This document shows, one piece after another, positions 45,485 to 59,224 of a stretch of DNA of 64,000 nucleotides. This stretch comes from Ryuthela nishihirai (taxonomy: Eukaryota > Arthropoda > Arachnida > Araneae > Heptathelidae). Below the pieces are notes generated by a model, which saw only the letters and a list, made by a program, of their open reading frames with translations, was not told the DNA's origin and made no database searches. The stretch is taken from NCBI GenBank assembly GCA_038380435.1, contig JAWZYU010000124.1, positions 186,001 to 250,000 of the forward strand, written 5' to 3'. Numbering within the stretch: the first letter of the stretch is position 1; each line of letters begins with the position of its first letter. The position numbers were made by a program, and so were the translations under genes.

Positions 45485-47855
45485 GGTGGAATCCGGCTCA
45501 GGTCACTGCAAAAGAAGGAGAAAAAAAATTAATAATTAGAATTGGTAGAGCTAATATAAATCAGTAGTGCGTCGACTAAAGACCACTACAGACTATGCTG
45601 AAGAATACTGAACCAAAGAGTAAGCGAAAAGGTTACTATGAGGTAAAGTCGGGAGCTGGAAAACGCACGTCTGTAGCTGTCAGTGGTCGCAGAGCAAAGG
45701 GACGGGCGTTGCACTCAGTGGCACGAGTTGTAAAACCCGTTGGCGTCAGGGGGAAAACCCAGGGGATTAGTAAAACCCGTTGGCGTCAGGGAGAAAACCC
45801 ACGGGTTTACCTACTACCGGTCGTACAAGGTTCGGGTTTCGCGCTGCCATCTATGTGCAAGCATGGGAACTAATTTTTCTTCACCTATCCCCATTTTTTT
45901 CCCTTGCTCCACCGAGTGGTACATATGTATATGTATATATATTTTTTTATTTCATTTTTTCCAGCGTGACGTCACCTGCAAACGAGACAGTGCTATATAT
46001 GCGAGAAGAATATGGGGCAAGTAGAGTATACACAAGTTTATTAAAGTTTATAAGATAACGATAGGAAATTTTAAAGTAATTTTCCTAATAAAATAAACAA
46101 CCAGTACCAAATGTTTCTAAAATAATTCAATACCAGATGTTTACCGATCGTCAAACTACTCACGTGTTGACAATTCGATTTCGTTACCATCGTTGAATGG
46201 TTAATAATAGACTTTTTTTTCTTGAAATTTCCGTCATATCTATCTATTCTACCAACGCATGGAACTCCAGAAGAGTTTATCAAATGTTGTTTTTGATCTA
46301 AATTGGGACTGATTTTGCTGTAGGAATCGTTTCCTCTGGCATAAACGTTAGAAAGGATCCAAATTAATATATTTTTGCCTTAACGAATAATGGAGAAAAA
46401 AATGTCGTTTATTTAAATAAAATATCTCAGCTATTTTTGCCTAAATGAAACGGAAAATTTTCTTCTTATTAAATTCTTTCATTTGCTACAGTAAATAAGC
46501 CATTCTAGAGTAAATAAGCTATTATATTAAGCTTATTTTGCTAGAGTAAATAAGCTTTCATTTGCTAGAGTAATTTCTAACCGCTTGGGTGAAGTTACCT
46601 TTACGTTTTGCCCTGCTATGCTTGTTTGGGAAAAGCTTTTCTGAATATCCTTTAATTACTCTATATGATTTCGCAAACGTATATCAGTTTATAAGGGGAC
46701 ATCGTATTTTGAAGTTTTCCGATTTATTGGTATATATAGTGTGAGGTAATTCTGTCGGAATAATTTTTCACTGCATAAGAAACTAACGGCTACTCACCAC
46801 ACTTCCCTTAATTGTCCGGATGATTTTAGAGAGGTATAAAAGTGTAAAACTGAAAAATGAATCTAACACGGAAAAATCTAAATCTGACAACAAAGGACAA
46901 CCTATATATGACGTAGCAACGGTCTGCCCTACGCAACAGTACTCTCTGAAGGCTTTCATATCGTATATTATTTTCGCTGCGCAACAATTGGAATTCGAAA
47001 AAAACAATTGTTGTTCCTCAATTGTTATCGGTTGGCTTCGAAAAACGATGCTATGGATTCGTGGTTGTTTTACTCGGCCTTTGATCGAACGGAGACTTCC
47101 ATTCCCTTTCCTTCCTGTCGACGGAGAATTTCAGAGCAAGTGTGTTATGCGATCCCTTTTTTTTTTTTGTCACACTATCGTTTTATTTCTTTTAGTTCTT
47201 CTGTAGGAGAGGGTCTATGGGTTGTGCGATCCATTTAGAGGTTCGATCGTGCCCATACCTGTGCTTTCCACAGACGTGAGTTATATGCTGTTTCTCCTAG
47301 AGTAGAGTGATTCACTGGATTTTGTTTTTTTTAAAGGTTTCCTAGGTTTTCCTTAGGAATTGGCATTATTCCTGGGATTTTATTTGCTCACTTGTTCCTA
47401 CCGCTTGGGTCGTGTCGGTCTTTCTTACTTCTGAGCAGCACTTTTTTTGCACACAATGGGCTAAAGGTCCAGGTCCCATAGACCACGAAGGCTCAGAGTA
47501 GGTTGGGGGGTACCCACTGGATCACCCAGTGGGGGGACAAGATGGTAGAGTCCCCTCAAGGCCATCCAGCGTGTTCTTTAACGTGCACAGGATATGGCCC
47601 TCCCGCACACGGAGCCACGGCCTAATGTCCCATCCGACGGACGGAGGTCATTCCAATACCATCGGTGTCCTCTACTGACCGCGGGTAGGGCGGAGATTAA
47701 TGTAAACGCAGGAAGAGACTTATGGGTGGAGGGTCACCAGCGTGTGAATTTACTTTTTAAGTGTTCTGACCTCCTCCTCCAACCCTTCGAACAAAATAAC
47801 AGGGAGGTGTTTTGTGAATTGGGTTTCGATGCCGTGTGAAAATAATTTAATGTTT

Positions 47856-48681
47856 GGTGTATTCCCCCGCTCTAAGGAGAAGTGGTTATGTGGTTAGGGT
47901 GTAGGTGTCGCGTGAAATTTTTTCGGTGTACTCTCCCCCCTAACAGGAAGGGGTTATGTGGCTTGGTTTTAGGTAGCGTGTGAAAATTTTTTTGTGTATT
48001 CCCCCCCCCTCTAAGAGGAAGGGGTTATGTTGGTTGGGTGTAGGTATCGTGTGAAATTTTTTCGATGAACTCTCCCCCCCTAACAGGAAGGGGTCATGTC
48101 GGTTGGTTGTAGGTAGCTTGTGAAAATTTTTTGGTGTAATCCCACAGTCCAATAGGAAGGGGTTATTTGGGTTGGGTGTAGGTATCCTGTGAAAATTTTT
48201 CGGTGTACTCTCCCCCCCCATAAGAGGAAGGGGTTATGTTGGTTGGTTGTAGGTAGCGTGTGAAATTTTTTTGGTGTATTCCCACCGTCCAAAAGGAAGG
48301 GGTTATGTGGATTAGGTGTAGGTATCGTGTGAAATTTTTTCGGTGTACTCTCCCCCCCATAAGAGGAAGGGGTTATGTTGGTTGGTTGTAGGTAGCGTGT
48401 GAAATTTTTTTGGTGTATTCCCACCGTCCAAAAGGAAGGGGTTATGTGGATTAGGTGTAGGTATCGTGTGAAATTTTTTCGGTGTACTCTCCCCCCCCCC
48501 CCCTTCCATAAGAGGAAGCGGCTATGTGGGTTGGTTGTAGGTAGCGTGTGAAAATTTTTTGGTGTATTCCCACCGTCCAATAGGAAGGGGTTGTGTGAAA
48601 TTTTTTCGGTGTATCCCCCCCTCCTCTAAGAGGAAGGGGTTATGTGGGTTGGGTGTCGAGGACCTGTGAATTATTTTTTTT
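47856..48681. repeat. Minisatellite (unit 10)
   Basis: Matches unit 2 except for one extra C in the second long run. Confidence 0.9.
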
Positions 48682-49136
48682 TCTTTTGTACCTTATTATG
48701 AAGTGTCGGGTGACTCTCAACTTCCCTTCACACTTTATCCAGGCTTAGGACTGGCAGCGCATTGCGCTGGCGTGTTTAAAAGTTGTCTGTCTCTCTGGTG
48801 GACTTGGTATCATAGCACAATGTGCAGAGTTTTACAACGACATAGAAAAAAGAATACAATGCACAGCAAAAGTGACATACAAACAATACAAACATACAGG
48901 AAACAGCGAGAGTGTCTTCTCTTTGCTTTTAAGAAATTTTTTATATTTTTTTTTTTTTTATTTTTGAACATTTAAATTTTTTTTTTTTTATTTTTGAACA
49001 TTTAAATATTTTTTTTTTTTGGTTTTTTGATTTTCACTTAATTCTTCTTTCAGTTTTTCCTGTTTAGGATGCCAAACCCTTCCCGGACATGGCAGTCAGT
49101 CCCGGAAGGGGAGGCCGCTTCCCGATAGCTGCGACA

Positions 49137-50528
49137 TCACACTGCGGTGGTGAAGACGTCGAGCCGTTCCTTGAGCGACGCTGCCGCCCGACCCCTCCTC
49201 TGGATCAAGACAGCAGAGACGTGCAAGGCGACGCCGAAGGCCGTGGCCACACACATCTTCGATCCCATGAAGAGCAGGACTGCGCGGTCGCCACCGGTGG
49301 ACCGGAGCAGTCCTGCCACGGGAGGGTAGATGAGGTTGGCCACTCCCTGGAAGAGCCGCACCAGGGTGAAGGTGCCGTTCATGTTGTCGACTCCGTGATT
49401 CGAGCTAAGCAGGAGGGGGATCAGGATGGTCCACACTCCGGTTCCCACTCCTGCGGCGACGGAGGCAACAACAAGCTGCCAGTACTCGCGGCAGAAAGGC
49501 AGTGAGATGATGGCTGCAGCCGAGACGGAGACGGCCGCGATGTATTCGGCTGTCCTCGGCAGGGGAGAGCGGCTGGCGAGAAGACCATACGAGAGGCGCA
49601 CGACCAGGTCGCCGGCAGCAGAGTAGGCGAGAAGCAGCATGGCACTGCTCTTCTCGATCCCCAGCGACTTGGCGTGCTGGGGAATGTAGTGCAGGAAGTG
49701 AGGGTTGCCCATACCCATCGCGAAGATGGAAGCGCTCGTGAGGAGGAACAGGCCGTCCGTGAGGAAACGGAGGGACAGCCTCTCGGCGACCACCTTCGTG
49801 CAGGATCTGGGTGCCAGCTCTCCAGCTTCCGCGGGGGTCACGACGACGGCATCGTTGTTGCCGCCGGCGGGCACCTCGCGGAAGCGGCTCTCGGGCCGAA
49901 CGAAGAGCAGGCCGCAGACTGCGATGAGCGTGAAGCAGCCGGCCAGCACGAGGAACGTGTAGTGCAGGCCGACCGCCAGCAGCAGCTCGTTGATCGCAGT
50001 GGGCAGGGCCATGGCCCCGAAGCAGCCTCCCGACAGGGCGACGGCCATCGCTGCCGGCCTCCGTGTCGTGAAGTACTTTCCAGTGCACACTATGCCGGTG
50101 GTGATGGCAAAGGATGCACCGACCCCCATGAGGCCTCCAATGGTACCTATGAGGAAGGAACCGGAGGTGGCCAGGTAGCTGAGGGCAAGGCCAGCGCTGC
50201 ACAGCAATCCGCCCAGACACACGAGCGGCCTGTATCCGAAGGTAGACATGAGGATCCCTGTCACCGGTGAGAAGACCAGCGATAGGGTTCCTAGCAGCCC
50301 CGGGATCCAGGCCGCCTGGGACGGAGATGTATCAGGAAACTCCAGGAAGATCGCCACCTTCAGAGCGCTGAAGGACTTGACGAATCCTGAAAGGAGAAAG
50401 GTTATGAGAAAGCAGCCACCAGCGACGGCCCACCCGTATCCTCCATCGGGTGGAACCATCTTGGTGGCTGTGGTGGCGTTGGCACGCTCTTCCTCTACTC
50501 CCTTCGTCGCTGCAACTGGAACGGACAT
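49137..50528 (-). CDS. MCT-like transporter, gene copy 10 (Thr43/Thr244 plus unique Ile340)
   Basis: Intact 463-residue copy with the copy-2 alleles and one further change found in no other copy: V340I in TM9, from plus-strand C to T at 49511, a CpG-to-TpG transition. The change is conservative. It is the only coding difference between the two higher-order copies. Putative exon edge at 50549. Confidence 0.93.
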   Translation of the reverse strand: MSVPVAATKGVEEERANATTATKMVPPDGGYGWAVAGGCFLITFLLSGFVKSFSALKVAIFLEFPDTSPSQAAWIPGLLGTLSLVFSPVTGILMSTFGYRPLVCLGGLLCSAGLALSYLATSGSFLIGTIGGLMGVGASFAITTGIVCTGKYFTTRRPAAMAVALSGGCFGAMALPTAINELLLAVGLHYTFLVLAGCFTLIAVCGLLFVRPESRFREVPAGGNNDAVVVTPAEAGELAPRSCTKVVAERLSLRFLTDGLFLLTSASIFAMGMGNPHFLHYIPQHAKSLGIEKSSAMLLLAYSAAGDLVVRLSYGLLASRSPLPRTAEYIAAVSVSAAAIISLPFCREYWQLVVASVAAGVGTGVWTILIPLLLSSNHGVDNMNGTFTLVRLFQGVANLIYPPVAGLLRSTGGDRAVLLFMGSKMCVATAFGVALHVSAVLIQRRGRAAASLKERLDVFTTAV

Positions 50529-52899
50529 GGTGGAATCCGGCTCAGGTCACTGCAAAAGAAGGAGAAAAAAAATTAATAATTAGAATTGGTAGAGCTAATA
50601 TAAATCAGTAGTGCGTCGACTAAAGACCACTACAGACTATGCTGAAGAATACTGAACCAAAGAGTAAGCGAAAAGGTTACTATGAGGTAAAGTCGGGAGC
50701 TGCAAAACGCACGTCTGTAGCTGTCAGTGGTCGCAGAGCAAAGGGACGGGCGTTGCACTCAGTGGCACGAGTTGTAAAACCCGTTGGCGTCAGGGGGAAA
50801 ACCCAGGGGATTAGTAAAACCCGTTGGCGTCAGGGAGAAAACCCACGGGTTTACCTACTACCGGTCGTACAAGGTTCGGGTTTCGCGCTGCCATCTATGT
50901 GCAAGCATGGGAACTAATTTTTCTTCACCTATCCCCATTTTTTTCCCTTGCTCCACCGAGTGGTACATATGTATATGTATATATATTTTTTTATTTCATT
51001 TTTTCCAGCGTGACGTCACCTGCAAACGAGACAGTGCTATATATGCGAGAAGAATATGGGGCAAGTAGAGTATACACAAGTTTATTAAAGTTTATAAGAT
51101 AACGATAGGAAATTTTAAAGTAATTTTCCTAATAAAATAAACAACCAGTACCAAATGTTTCTAAAATAATTCAATACCAGATGTTTACCGATCGTCAAAC
51201 TACTCAAGTGTTGACAATTCGATTTCGTTACCATCGTTGAATGGTTAATAATAGACTTTTTTTTCTTGAAATTTCCGTCATATCTATCTATTCTACCAAC
51301 GCATGGAACTCCAGAAGAGTTTATCAAATGTTGTTTTTGATCTAAATTGGGACTGATTTTGCTGTAGGAATCGTTTCCTCTGGCATAAACGTTAGAAAGG
51401 ATCCAAATTAATATATTTTTGCCTTAACGAATAATGGAGAAAAAAATGTCGTTTATTTAAATAAAATATCTCAGCTATTTTTGCCTAAATGAAACGGAAA
51501 ATTTTCTTCTTATTAAATTCTTTCATTTGCTACAGTAAATAAGCCATTCTAGAGTAAATAAGCTATTATATTAAGCTTATTTTGCTAGAGTAAATAAGCT
51601 TTCATTTGCTAGAGTAATTTCTAACCGCTTGGGTGAAGTTACCTTTACGTTTTGCCCTGCTATGCTTGTTTGGGAAAAGCTTTTCTGAATATCCTTTAAT
51701 TACTCTATATGATTTCGCAAACGTATATCAGTTTATAAGGGGACATCGTATTTTGAAGTTTTCCGATTTATTGGTATATATAGTGTGAGGTAATTCTGTC
51801 GGAATAATTTTTCACTGCATAAGAAACTAACGGCTACTCACCACACTTCCCTTAATTGTCCGGATGATTTTAGAGAGGTATAAAAGTGTAAAACTGAAAA
51901 ATGAATCTAACACGGAAAAATCTAAATCTGACAACAAAGGACAACCTATATATGACGTAGCAACGGTCTGCCCTACGCAACAGTACTCTCTGAAGGCTTT
52001 CATATCGTATATTATTTTCGCTGCGCAACAATTGGAATTCGAAAAAAACAATTGTTGTTCCTCAATTGTTATCGGTTGGCTTCGAAAAACGATGCTATGG
52101 ATTCGTGGTTGTTTTACTCGGCCTTTGATCGAACGGAGACTTCCATTCCCTTTCCTTCCTGTCGACGGAGAATTTCAGAGCAAGTGTGTTATGCGATCCC
52201 TTTTTTTTTTTTGTCACACTATCGTTTTATTTCTTTTAGTTCTTCTGTAGGAGAGGGTCTATGGGTTGTGCGATCCATTTAGAGGTTCGATCGTGCCCAT
52301 ACCTGTGCTTTCCACAGACGTGAGTTATATGCTGTTTCTCCTAGAGTAGAGTGATTCACTGGATTTTGTTTTTTTTAAAGGTTTCCTAGGTTTTCCTTAG
52401 GAATTGGCATTATTCCTGGGATTTTATTTGCTCACTTGTTCCTACCGCTTGGGTCGTGTCGGTCTTTCTTACTTCTGAGCAGCACTTTTTTTGCACACAA
52501 TGGGCTAAAGGTCCAGGTCCCATAGACCACGAAGGCTCAGAGTAGGTTGGGGGGTACCCACTGGATCACCCAGTGGGGGGACAAGATGGTAGAGTCCCCT
52601 CAAGGCCATCCAGCGTGTTCTTTAACGTGCACAGGATATGGCCCTCCCGCACACGGAGCCACGGCCTAATGTCCCATCCGACGGACGGAGGTCATTCCAA
52701 TACCATCGGTGTCCTCTACTGACCGCGGGTAGGGCGGAGATTAATGTAAACGCAGGAAGAGACTTATGGGTGGAGGGTCACCAGCGTGTGAATTTACTTT
52801 TTAAGTGTTCTGACCTCCTCCTCCAACCCTTCGAACAAAATAACAGGGAGGTGTTTTGTGAATTGGGTTTCGATGCCGTGTGAAAATAATTTAATGTTT

Positions 52900-53724
52900 G
52901 GTGTATTCCCCCGCTCTAAGGAGAAGTGGTTATGTGGTTAGGGTGTAGGTGTCGCGTGAAATTTTTTCGGTGTACTCTCCCCCCTAACAGGAAGGGGTTA
53001 TGTGGCTTGGTTTTAGGTAGCGTGTGAAAATTTTTTTGTGTATTCCCCCCCCCTCTAAGAGGAAGGGGTTATGTTGGTTGGGTGTAGGTATCGTGTGAAA
53101 TTTTTTCGATGAACTCTCCCCCCCTAACAGGAAGGGGTCATGTCGGTTGGTTGTAGGTAGCTTGTGAAAATTTTTTGGTGTAATCCCACAGTCCAATAGG
53201 AAGGGGTTATTTGGGTTGGGTGTAGGTATCCTGTGAAAATTTTTCGGTGTACTCTCCCCCCCCATAAGAGGAAGGGGTTATGTTGGTTGGTTGTAGGTAG
53301 CGTGTGAAATTTTTTTGGTGTATTCCCACCGTCCAAAAGGAAGGGGTTATGTGGATTAGGTGTAGGTATCGTGTGAAATTTTTTCGGTGTACTCTCCCCC
53401 CCATAAGAGGAAGGGGTTATGTTGGTTGGTTGTAGGTAGCGTGTGAAATTTTTTTGGTGTATTCCCACCGTCCAAAAGGAAGGGGTTATGTGGATTAGGT
53501 GTAGGTATCGTGTGAAATTTTTTCGGTGTACTCTCCCCCCCCCCCCTTCCATAAGAGGAAGCGGCTATGTGGGTTGGTTGTAGGTAGCGTGTGAAAATTT
53601 TTTGGTGTATTCCCACCGTCCAATAGGAAGGGGTTGTGTGAAATTTTTTCGGTGTATCCCCCCCTCCTCTAAGAGGAAGGGGTTATGTGGGTTGGGTGTC
53701 GAGGACCTGTGAATTATTTTTTTT
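52900..53724. repeat. Minisatellite (unit 11)
   Basis: Matches unit 3. Confidence 0.9.
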
Positions 53725-54179
53725 TCTTTTGTACCTTATTATGAAGTGTCGGGTGACTCTCAACTTCCCTTCACACTTTATCCAGGCTTAGGACTGGCAG
53801 CGCATTGCGCTGGCGTGTTTAAAAGTTGTCTGTCTCTCTGGTGGACTTGGTATCATAGCACAATGTGCAGAGTTTTACAACGACATAGAAAAAAGAATAC
53901 AATGCACAGCAAAAGTGACATACAAACAATACAAACATACAGGAAACAGCGAGAGTGTCTTCTCTTTGCTTTTAAGAAATTTTTTATATTTTTTTTTTTT
54001 TTATTTTTGAACATTTAAATTTTTTTTTTTTTATTTTTGAACATTTAAATATTTTTTTTTTTTGGTTTTTTGATTTTCACTTAATTCTTCTTTCAGTTTT
54101 TCCTGTTTAGGATGCCAAACCCTTCCCGGACATGGCAGTCAGTCCCGGAAGGGGAGGCCGCTTCCCGATAGCTGCGACA

Positions 54180-55571
54180 TCACACTGCGGTGGTGAAGAC
54201 GTCGAGCCGTTCCTTGAGCGACGCTGCCGCCCGACCCCTCCTCTGGATCAAGACAGCAGAGACGTGCAAGGCGACGCCGAAGGCCGTGGCCACACACATC
54301 TTCGATCCCATGAAGAGCAGGACTGCGCGGTCGCCACCGGTGGACCGGAGCAGTCCTGCCACGGGAGGGTAGATGAGGTTGGCCACTCCCTGGAAGAGCC
54401 GCACCAGGGTGAAGGTGCCGTTCATGTTGTCGACTCCGTGATTCGAGCTAAGCAGGAGGGGGATCAGGATGGTCCACACTCCGGTTCCCACTCCTGCGGC
54501 GACGGAGGCAACAACAAGCTGCCAGTACTCGCGGCAGAAAGGCAGTGAGATGACGGCTGCAGCCGAGACGGAGACGGCCGCGATGTATTCGGCTGTCCTC
54601 GGCAGGGGAGAGCGGCTGGCGAGAAGACCATACGAGAGGCGCACGACCAGGTCGCCGGCAGCAGAGTAGGCGAGAAGCAGCATGGCACTGCTCTTCTCGA
54701 TCCCCAGCGACTTGGCGTGCTGGGGAATGTAGTGCAGGAAGTGAGGGTTGCCCATACCCATCGCGAAGATGGAAGCGCTCGTGAGGAGGAACAGGCCGTC
54801 CGTGAGGAAACGGAGGGACAGCCTCTCGGCGACCACCTTCGTGCAGGATCTGGGTGCCAGCTCTCCAGCTTCCGCGGGGGTCACGACGACGGCATCGTTG
54901 TTGCCGCCGGCGGGCACCTCGCGGAAGCGGCTCTCGGGCCGAACGAAGAGCAGGCCGCAGACTGCGATGAGCGTGAAGCAGCCGGCCAGCACGAGGAACG
55001 TGTAGTGCAGGCCGACCGCCAGCAGCAGCTCGTTGATCGCAGTGGGCAGGGCCATGGCCCCGAAGCAGCCTCCCGACAGGGCGACGGCCATCGCTGCCGG
55101 CCTCCGTGTCGTGAAGTACTTTCCAGTGCACACTATGCCGGTGGTGATGGCAAAGGATGCACCGACCCCCATGAGGCCTCCAATGGTACCTATGAGGAAG
55201 GAACCGGAGGTGGCCAGGTAGCTGAGGGCAAGGCCAGCGCTGCACAGCAATCCGCCCAGACACACGAGCGGCCTGTATCCGAAGGTAGACATGAGGATCC
55301 CTGTCACCGGTGAGAAGACCAGCGATAGGGTTCCTAGCAGCCCCGGGATCCAGGCCGCCTGGGACGGAGATGTATCAGGAAACTCCAGGAAGATCGCCAC
55401 CTTCAGAGCGCTGAAGGACTTGACGAATCCTGAAAGGAGAAAGGTTATGAGAAAGCAGCCACCAGCGACGGCCCACCCGTATCCTCCATCGGGTGGAACC
55501 ATCTTGGTGGCTGTGGTGGCGTTGGCACGCTCTTCCTCTACTCCCTTCGTCGCTGCAACTGGAACGGACAT
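54180..55571 (-). CDS. MCT-like transporter, gene copy 11 (Thr43/Thr244 allele; counterpart of copy 3)
   Basis: Intact 463-residue copy, protein identical to copies 2, 3 and 5. The linked variant flank is in unit 12 (C at 55746, A at 56250). Putative exon edge at 55592. Confidence 0.93.
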   Translation of the reverse strand: MSVPVAATKGVEEERANATTATKMVPPDGGYGWAVAGGCFLITFLLSGFVKSFSALKVAIFLEFPDTSPSQAAWIPGLLGTLSLVFSPVTGILMSTFGYRPLVCLGGLLCSAGLALSYLATSGSFLIGTIGGLMGVGASFAITTGIVCTGKYFTTRRPAAMAVALSGGCFGAMALPTAINELLLAVGLHYTFLVLAGCFTLIAVCGLLFVRPESRFREVPAGGNNDAVVVTPAEAGELAPRSCTKVVAERLSLRFLTDGLFLLTSASIFAMGMGNPHFLHYIPQHAKSLGIEKSSAMLLLAYSAAGDLVVRLSYGLLASRSPLPRTAEYIAAVSVSAAAVISLPFCREYWQLVVASVAAGVGTGVWTILIPLLLSSNHGVDNMNGTFTLVRLFQGVANLIYPPVAGLLRSTGGDRAVLLFMGSKMCVATAFGVALHVSAVLIQRRGRAAASLKERLDVFTTAV

Positions 55572-57943
55572 GGTGGAATCCGGCTCAGGTCACTGCAAAA
55601 GAAGGAGAAAAAAAATTAATAATTAGAATTGGTAGAGCTAATATAAATCAGTAGTGCGTCGACTAAAGACCACTACAGACTATGCTGAAGAATACTGAAC
55701 CAAAGAGTAAGCGAAAAGGTTACTATGAGGTAAAGTCGGGAGCTGCAAAACGCACGTCTGTAGCTGTCAGTGGTCGCAGAGCAAAGGGACGGGCGTTGCA
55801 CTCAGTGGCACGAGTTGTAAAACCCGTTGGCGTCAGGGGGAAAACCCAGGGGATTAGTAAAACCCGTTGGCGTCAGGGAGAAAACCCACGGGTTTACCTA
55901 CTACCGGTCGTACAAGGTTCGGGTTTCGCGCTGCCATCTATGTGCAAGCATGGGAACTAATTTTTCTTCACCTATCCCCATTTTTTTCCCTTGCTCCACC
56001 GAGTGGTACATATGTATATGTATATATATTTTTTTATTTCATTTTTTCCAGCGTGACGTCACCTGCAAACGAGACAGTGCTATATATGCGAGAAGAATAT
56101 GGGGCAAGTAGAGTATACACAAGTTTATTAAAGTTTATAAGATAACGATAGGAAATTTTAAAGTAATTTTCCTAATAAAATAAACAACCAGTACCAAATG
56201 TTTCTAAAATAATTCAATACCAGATGTTTACCGATCGTCAAACTACTCAAGTGTTGACAATTCGATTTCGTTACCATCGTTGAATGGTTAATAATAGACT
56301 TTTTTTTCTTGAAATTTCCGTCATATCTATCTATTCTACCAACGCATGGAACTCCAGAAGAGTTTATCAAATGTTGTTTTTGATCTAAATTGGGACTGAT
56401 TTTGCTGTAGGAATCGTTTCCTCTGGCATAAACGTTAGAAAGGATCCAAATTAATATATTTTTGCCTTAACGAATAATGGAGAAAAAAATGTCGTTTATT
56501 TAAATAAAATATCTCAGCTATTTTTGCCTAAATGAAACGGAAAATTTTCTTCTTATTAAATTCTTTCATTTGCTACAGTAAATAAGCCATTCTAGAGTAA
56601 ATAAGCTATTATATTAAGCTTATTTTGCTAGAGTAAATAAGCTTTCATTTGCTAGAGTAATTTCTAACCGCTTGGGTGAAGTTACCTTTACGTTTTGCCC
56701 TGCTATGCTTGTTTGGGAAAAGCTTTTCTGAATATCCTTTAATTACTCTATATGATTTCGCAAACGTATATCAGTTTATAAGGGGACATCGTATTTTGAA
56801 GTTTTCCGATTTATTGGTATATATAGTGTGAGGTAATTCTGTCGGAATAATTTTTCACTGCATAAGAAACTAACGGCTACTCACCACACTTCCCTTAATT
56901 GTCCGGATGATTTTAGAGAGGTATAAAAGTGTAAAACTGAAAAATGAATCTAACACGGAAAAATCTAAATCTGACAACAAAGGACAACCTATATATGACG
57001 TAGCAACGGTCTGCCCTACGCAACAGTACTCTCTGAAGGCTTTCATATCGTATATTATTTTCGCTGCGCAACAATTGGAATTCGAAAAAAACAATTGTTG
57101 TTCCTCAATTGTTATCGGTTGGCTTCGAAAAACGATGCTATGGATTCGTGGTTGTTTTACTCGGCCTTTGATCGAACGGAGACTTCCATTCCCTTTCCTT
57201 CCTGTCGACGGAGAATTTCAGAGCAAGTGTGTTATGCGATCCCTTTTTTTTTTTTGTCACACTATCGTTTTATTTCTTTTAGTTCTTCTGTAGGAGAGGG
57301 TCTATGGGTTGTGCGATCCATTTAGAGGTTCGATCGTGCCCATACCTGTGCTTTCCACAGACGTGAGTTATATGCTGTTTCTCCTAGAGTAGAGTGATTC
57401 ACTGGATTTTTTTTTTTTTTAAAGGTTTCCTAGGTTTTCCTTAGGAATTGGCATTATTCCTGGGATTTTATTTGCTCACTTGTTCCTACCGCTTGGGTCG
57501 TGTCGGTCTTTCTTACTTCTGAGCAGCACTTTTTTTGCACACAATGGGCTAAAGGTCCAGGTCCCATAGACCACGAAGGCTCAGAGTAGGTTGGGGGGTA
57601 CCCACTGGATCACCCAGTGGGGGGACAAGATGGTAGAGTCCCCTCAAGGCCATCCAGCGTGTTCTTTAACGTGCACAGGATATGGCCCTCCCGCACACGG
57701 AGCCACGGCCTAATGTCCCATCCGACGGACGGAGGTCATTCCAATACCATCGGTGTCCTCTACTGACCGCGGGTAGGGCGGAGATTAATGTAAACGCAGG
57801 AAGAGACTTATGGGTGGAGGGTCACCAGCGTGTGAATTTACTTTTTAAGTGTTCTGACCTCCTCCTCCAACCCTTCGAACAAAATAACAGGGAGGTGTTT
57901 TGTGAATTGGGTTTCGATGCCGTGTGAAAATAATTTAATGTTT

Positions 57944-58769
57944 GGTGTATTCCCCCGCTCTAAGGGGAAGTGGTTATGTGGTTAGGGTGTAGGTGTCGCG
58001 TGAAATTTTTTCGGTGTACTCTCCCCCCTAACAGGAAGGGGTTATGTGGCTTGGTTTTAGGTAGCGTGTGAAAATTTTTTTGTGTATTCCCCCCCCCTCT
58101 AAGAGGAAGGGGTTATGTTGGTTGGGTGTAGGTATCGTGTGAAATTTTTTCGATGAACTCTCCCCCCCTAACAGGAAGGGGTCATGTCGGTTGGTTGTAG
58201 GTAGCTTGTGAAAATTTTTTGGTGTAATCCCACAGTCCAATAGGAAGGGGTTATTTGGGTTGGGTGTAGGTATCCTGTGAAAATTTTTCGGTGTACTCTC
58301 CCCCCCCATAAGAGGAAGGGGTTATGTTGGTTGGTTGTAGGTAGCGTGTGAAATTTTTTTGGTGTATTCCCACCGTCCAAAAGGAAGGGGTTATGTGGAT
58401 TAGGTGTAGGTATCGTGTGAAATTTTTTCGGTGTACTCTCCCCCCCATAAGAGGAAGGGGTTATGTTGGTTGGTTGTAGGTAGCGTGTGAAATTTTTTTG
58501 GTGTATTCCCACCGTCCAAAAGGAAGGGGTTATGTGGATTAGGTGTAGGTATCGTGTGAAATTTTTTCGGTGTACTCTCCCCCCCCCCCCCTTCCATAAG
58601 AGGAAGCGGCTATGTGGGTTGGTTGTAGGTAGCGTGTGAAAATTTTTTGGTGTATTCCCACCGTCCAATAGGAAGGGGTTGTGTGAAATTTTTTCGGTGT
58701 ATCCCCCCCTCCTCTAAGAGGAAGGGGTTATGTGGGTTGGGTGTCGAGGACCTGTGAATTATTTTTTTT
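57944..58769. repeat. Minisatellite (unit 12)
   Basis: Matches unit 4. Confidence 0.9.
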
Positions 58770-59224
58770 TCTTTTGTACCTTATTATGAAGTGTCGGGTG
58801 ACTCTCAACTTCCCTTCACACTTTATCCAGGCTTAGGACTGGCAGCGCATTGCGCTGGCGTGTTTAAAAGTTGTCTGTCTCTCTGGTGGACTTGGTATCA
58901 TAGCACAATGTGCAGAGTTTTACAACGACATAGAAAAAAGAATACAATGCACAGCAAAAGTGACATACAAACAATACAAACATACAGGAAACAGCGAGAG
59001 TGTCTTCTCTTTGCTTTTAAGAAATTTTTTATATTTTTTTTTTTTTTATTTTTGAACATTTAAATTTTTTTTTTTTTATTTTTGAACATTTAAATATTTT
59101 TTTTTTTTGGTTTTTTGATTTTCACTTAATTCTTCTTTCAGTTTTTCCTGTTTAGGATGCCAAACCCTTCCCGGACATGGCAGTCAGTCCCGGAAGGGGA
59201 GGCCGCTTCCCGATAGCTGCGACA

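Larger units (their letters stand above)
45485..50528. repeat. Tandem unit 10 (5,044 bp; repeats unit 2)
   Basis: Matches unit 2 except for 13 instead of 12 C in the second poly-C run and the V340I base at 49511. Confidence 0.97.
50529..55571. repeat. Tandem unit 11 (5,043 bp; repeats unit 3)
   Basis: Matches unit 3 at every marker checked, including the variant left flank (C at 50703, A at 51207). Confidence 0.97.
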
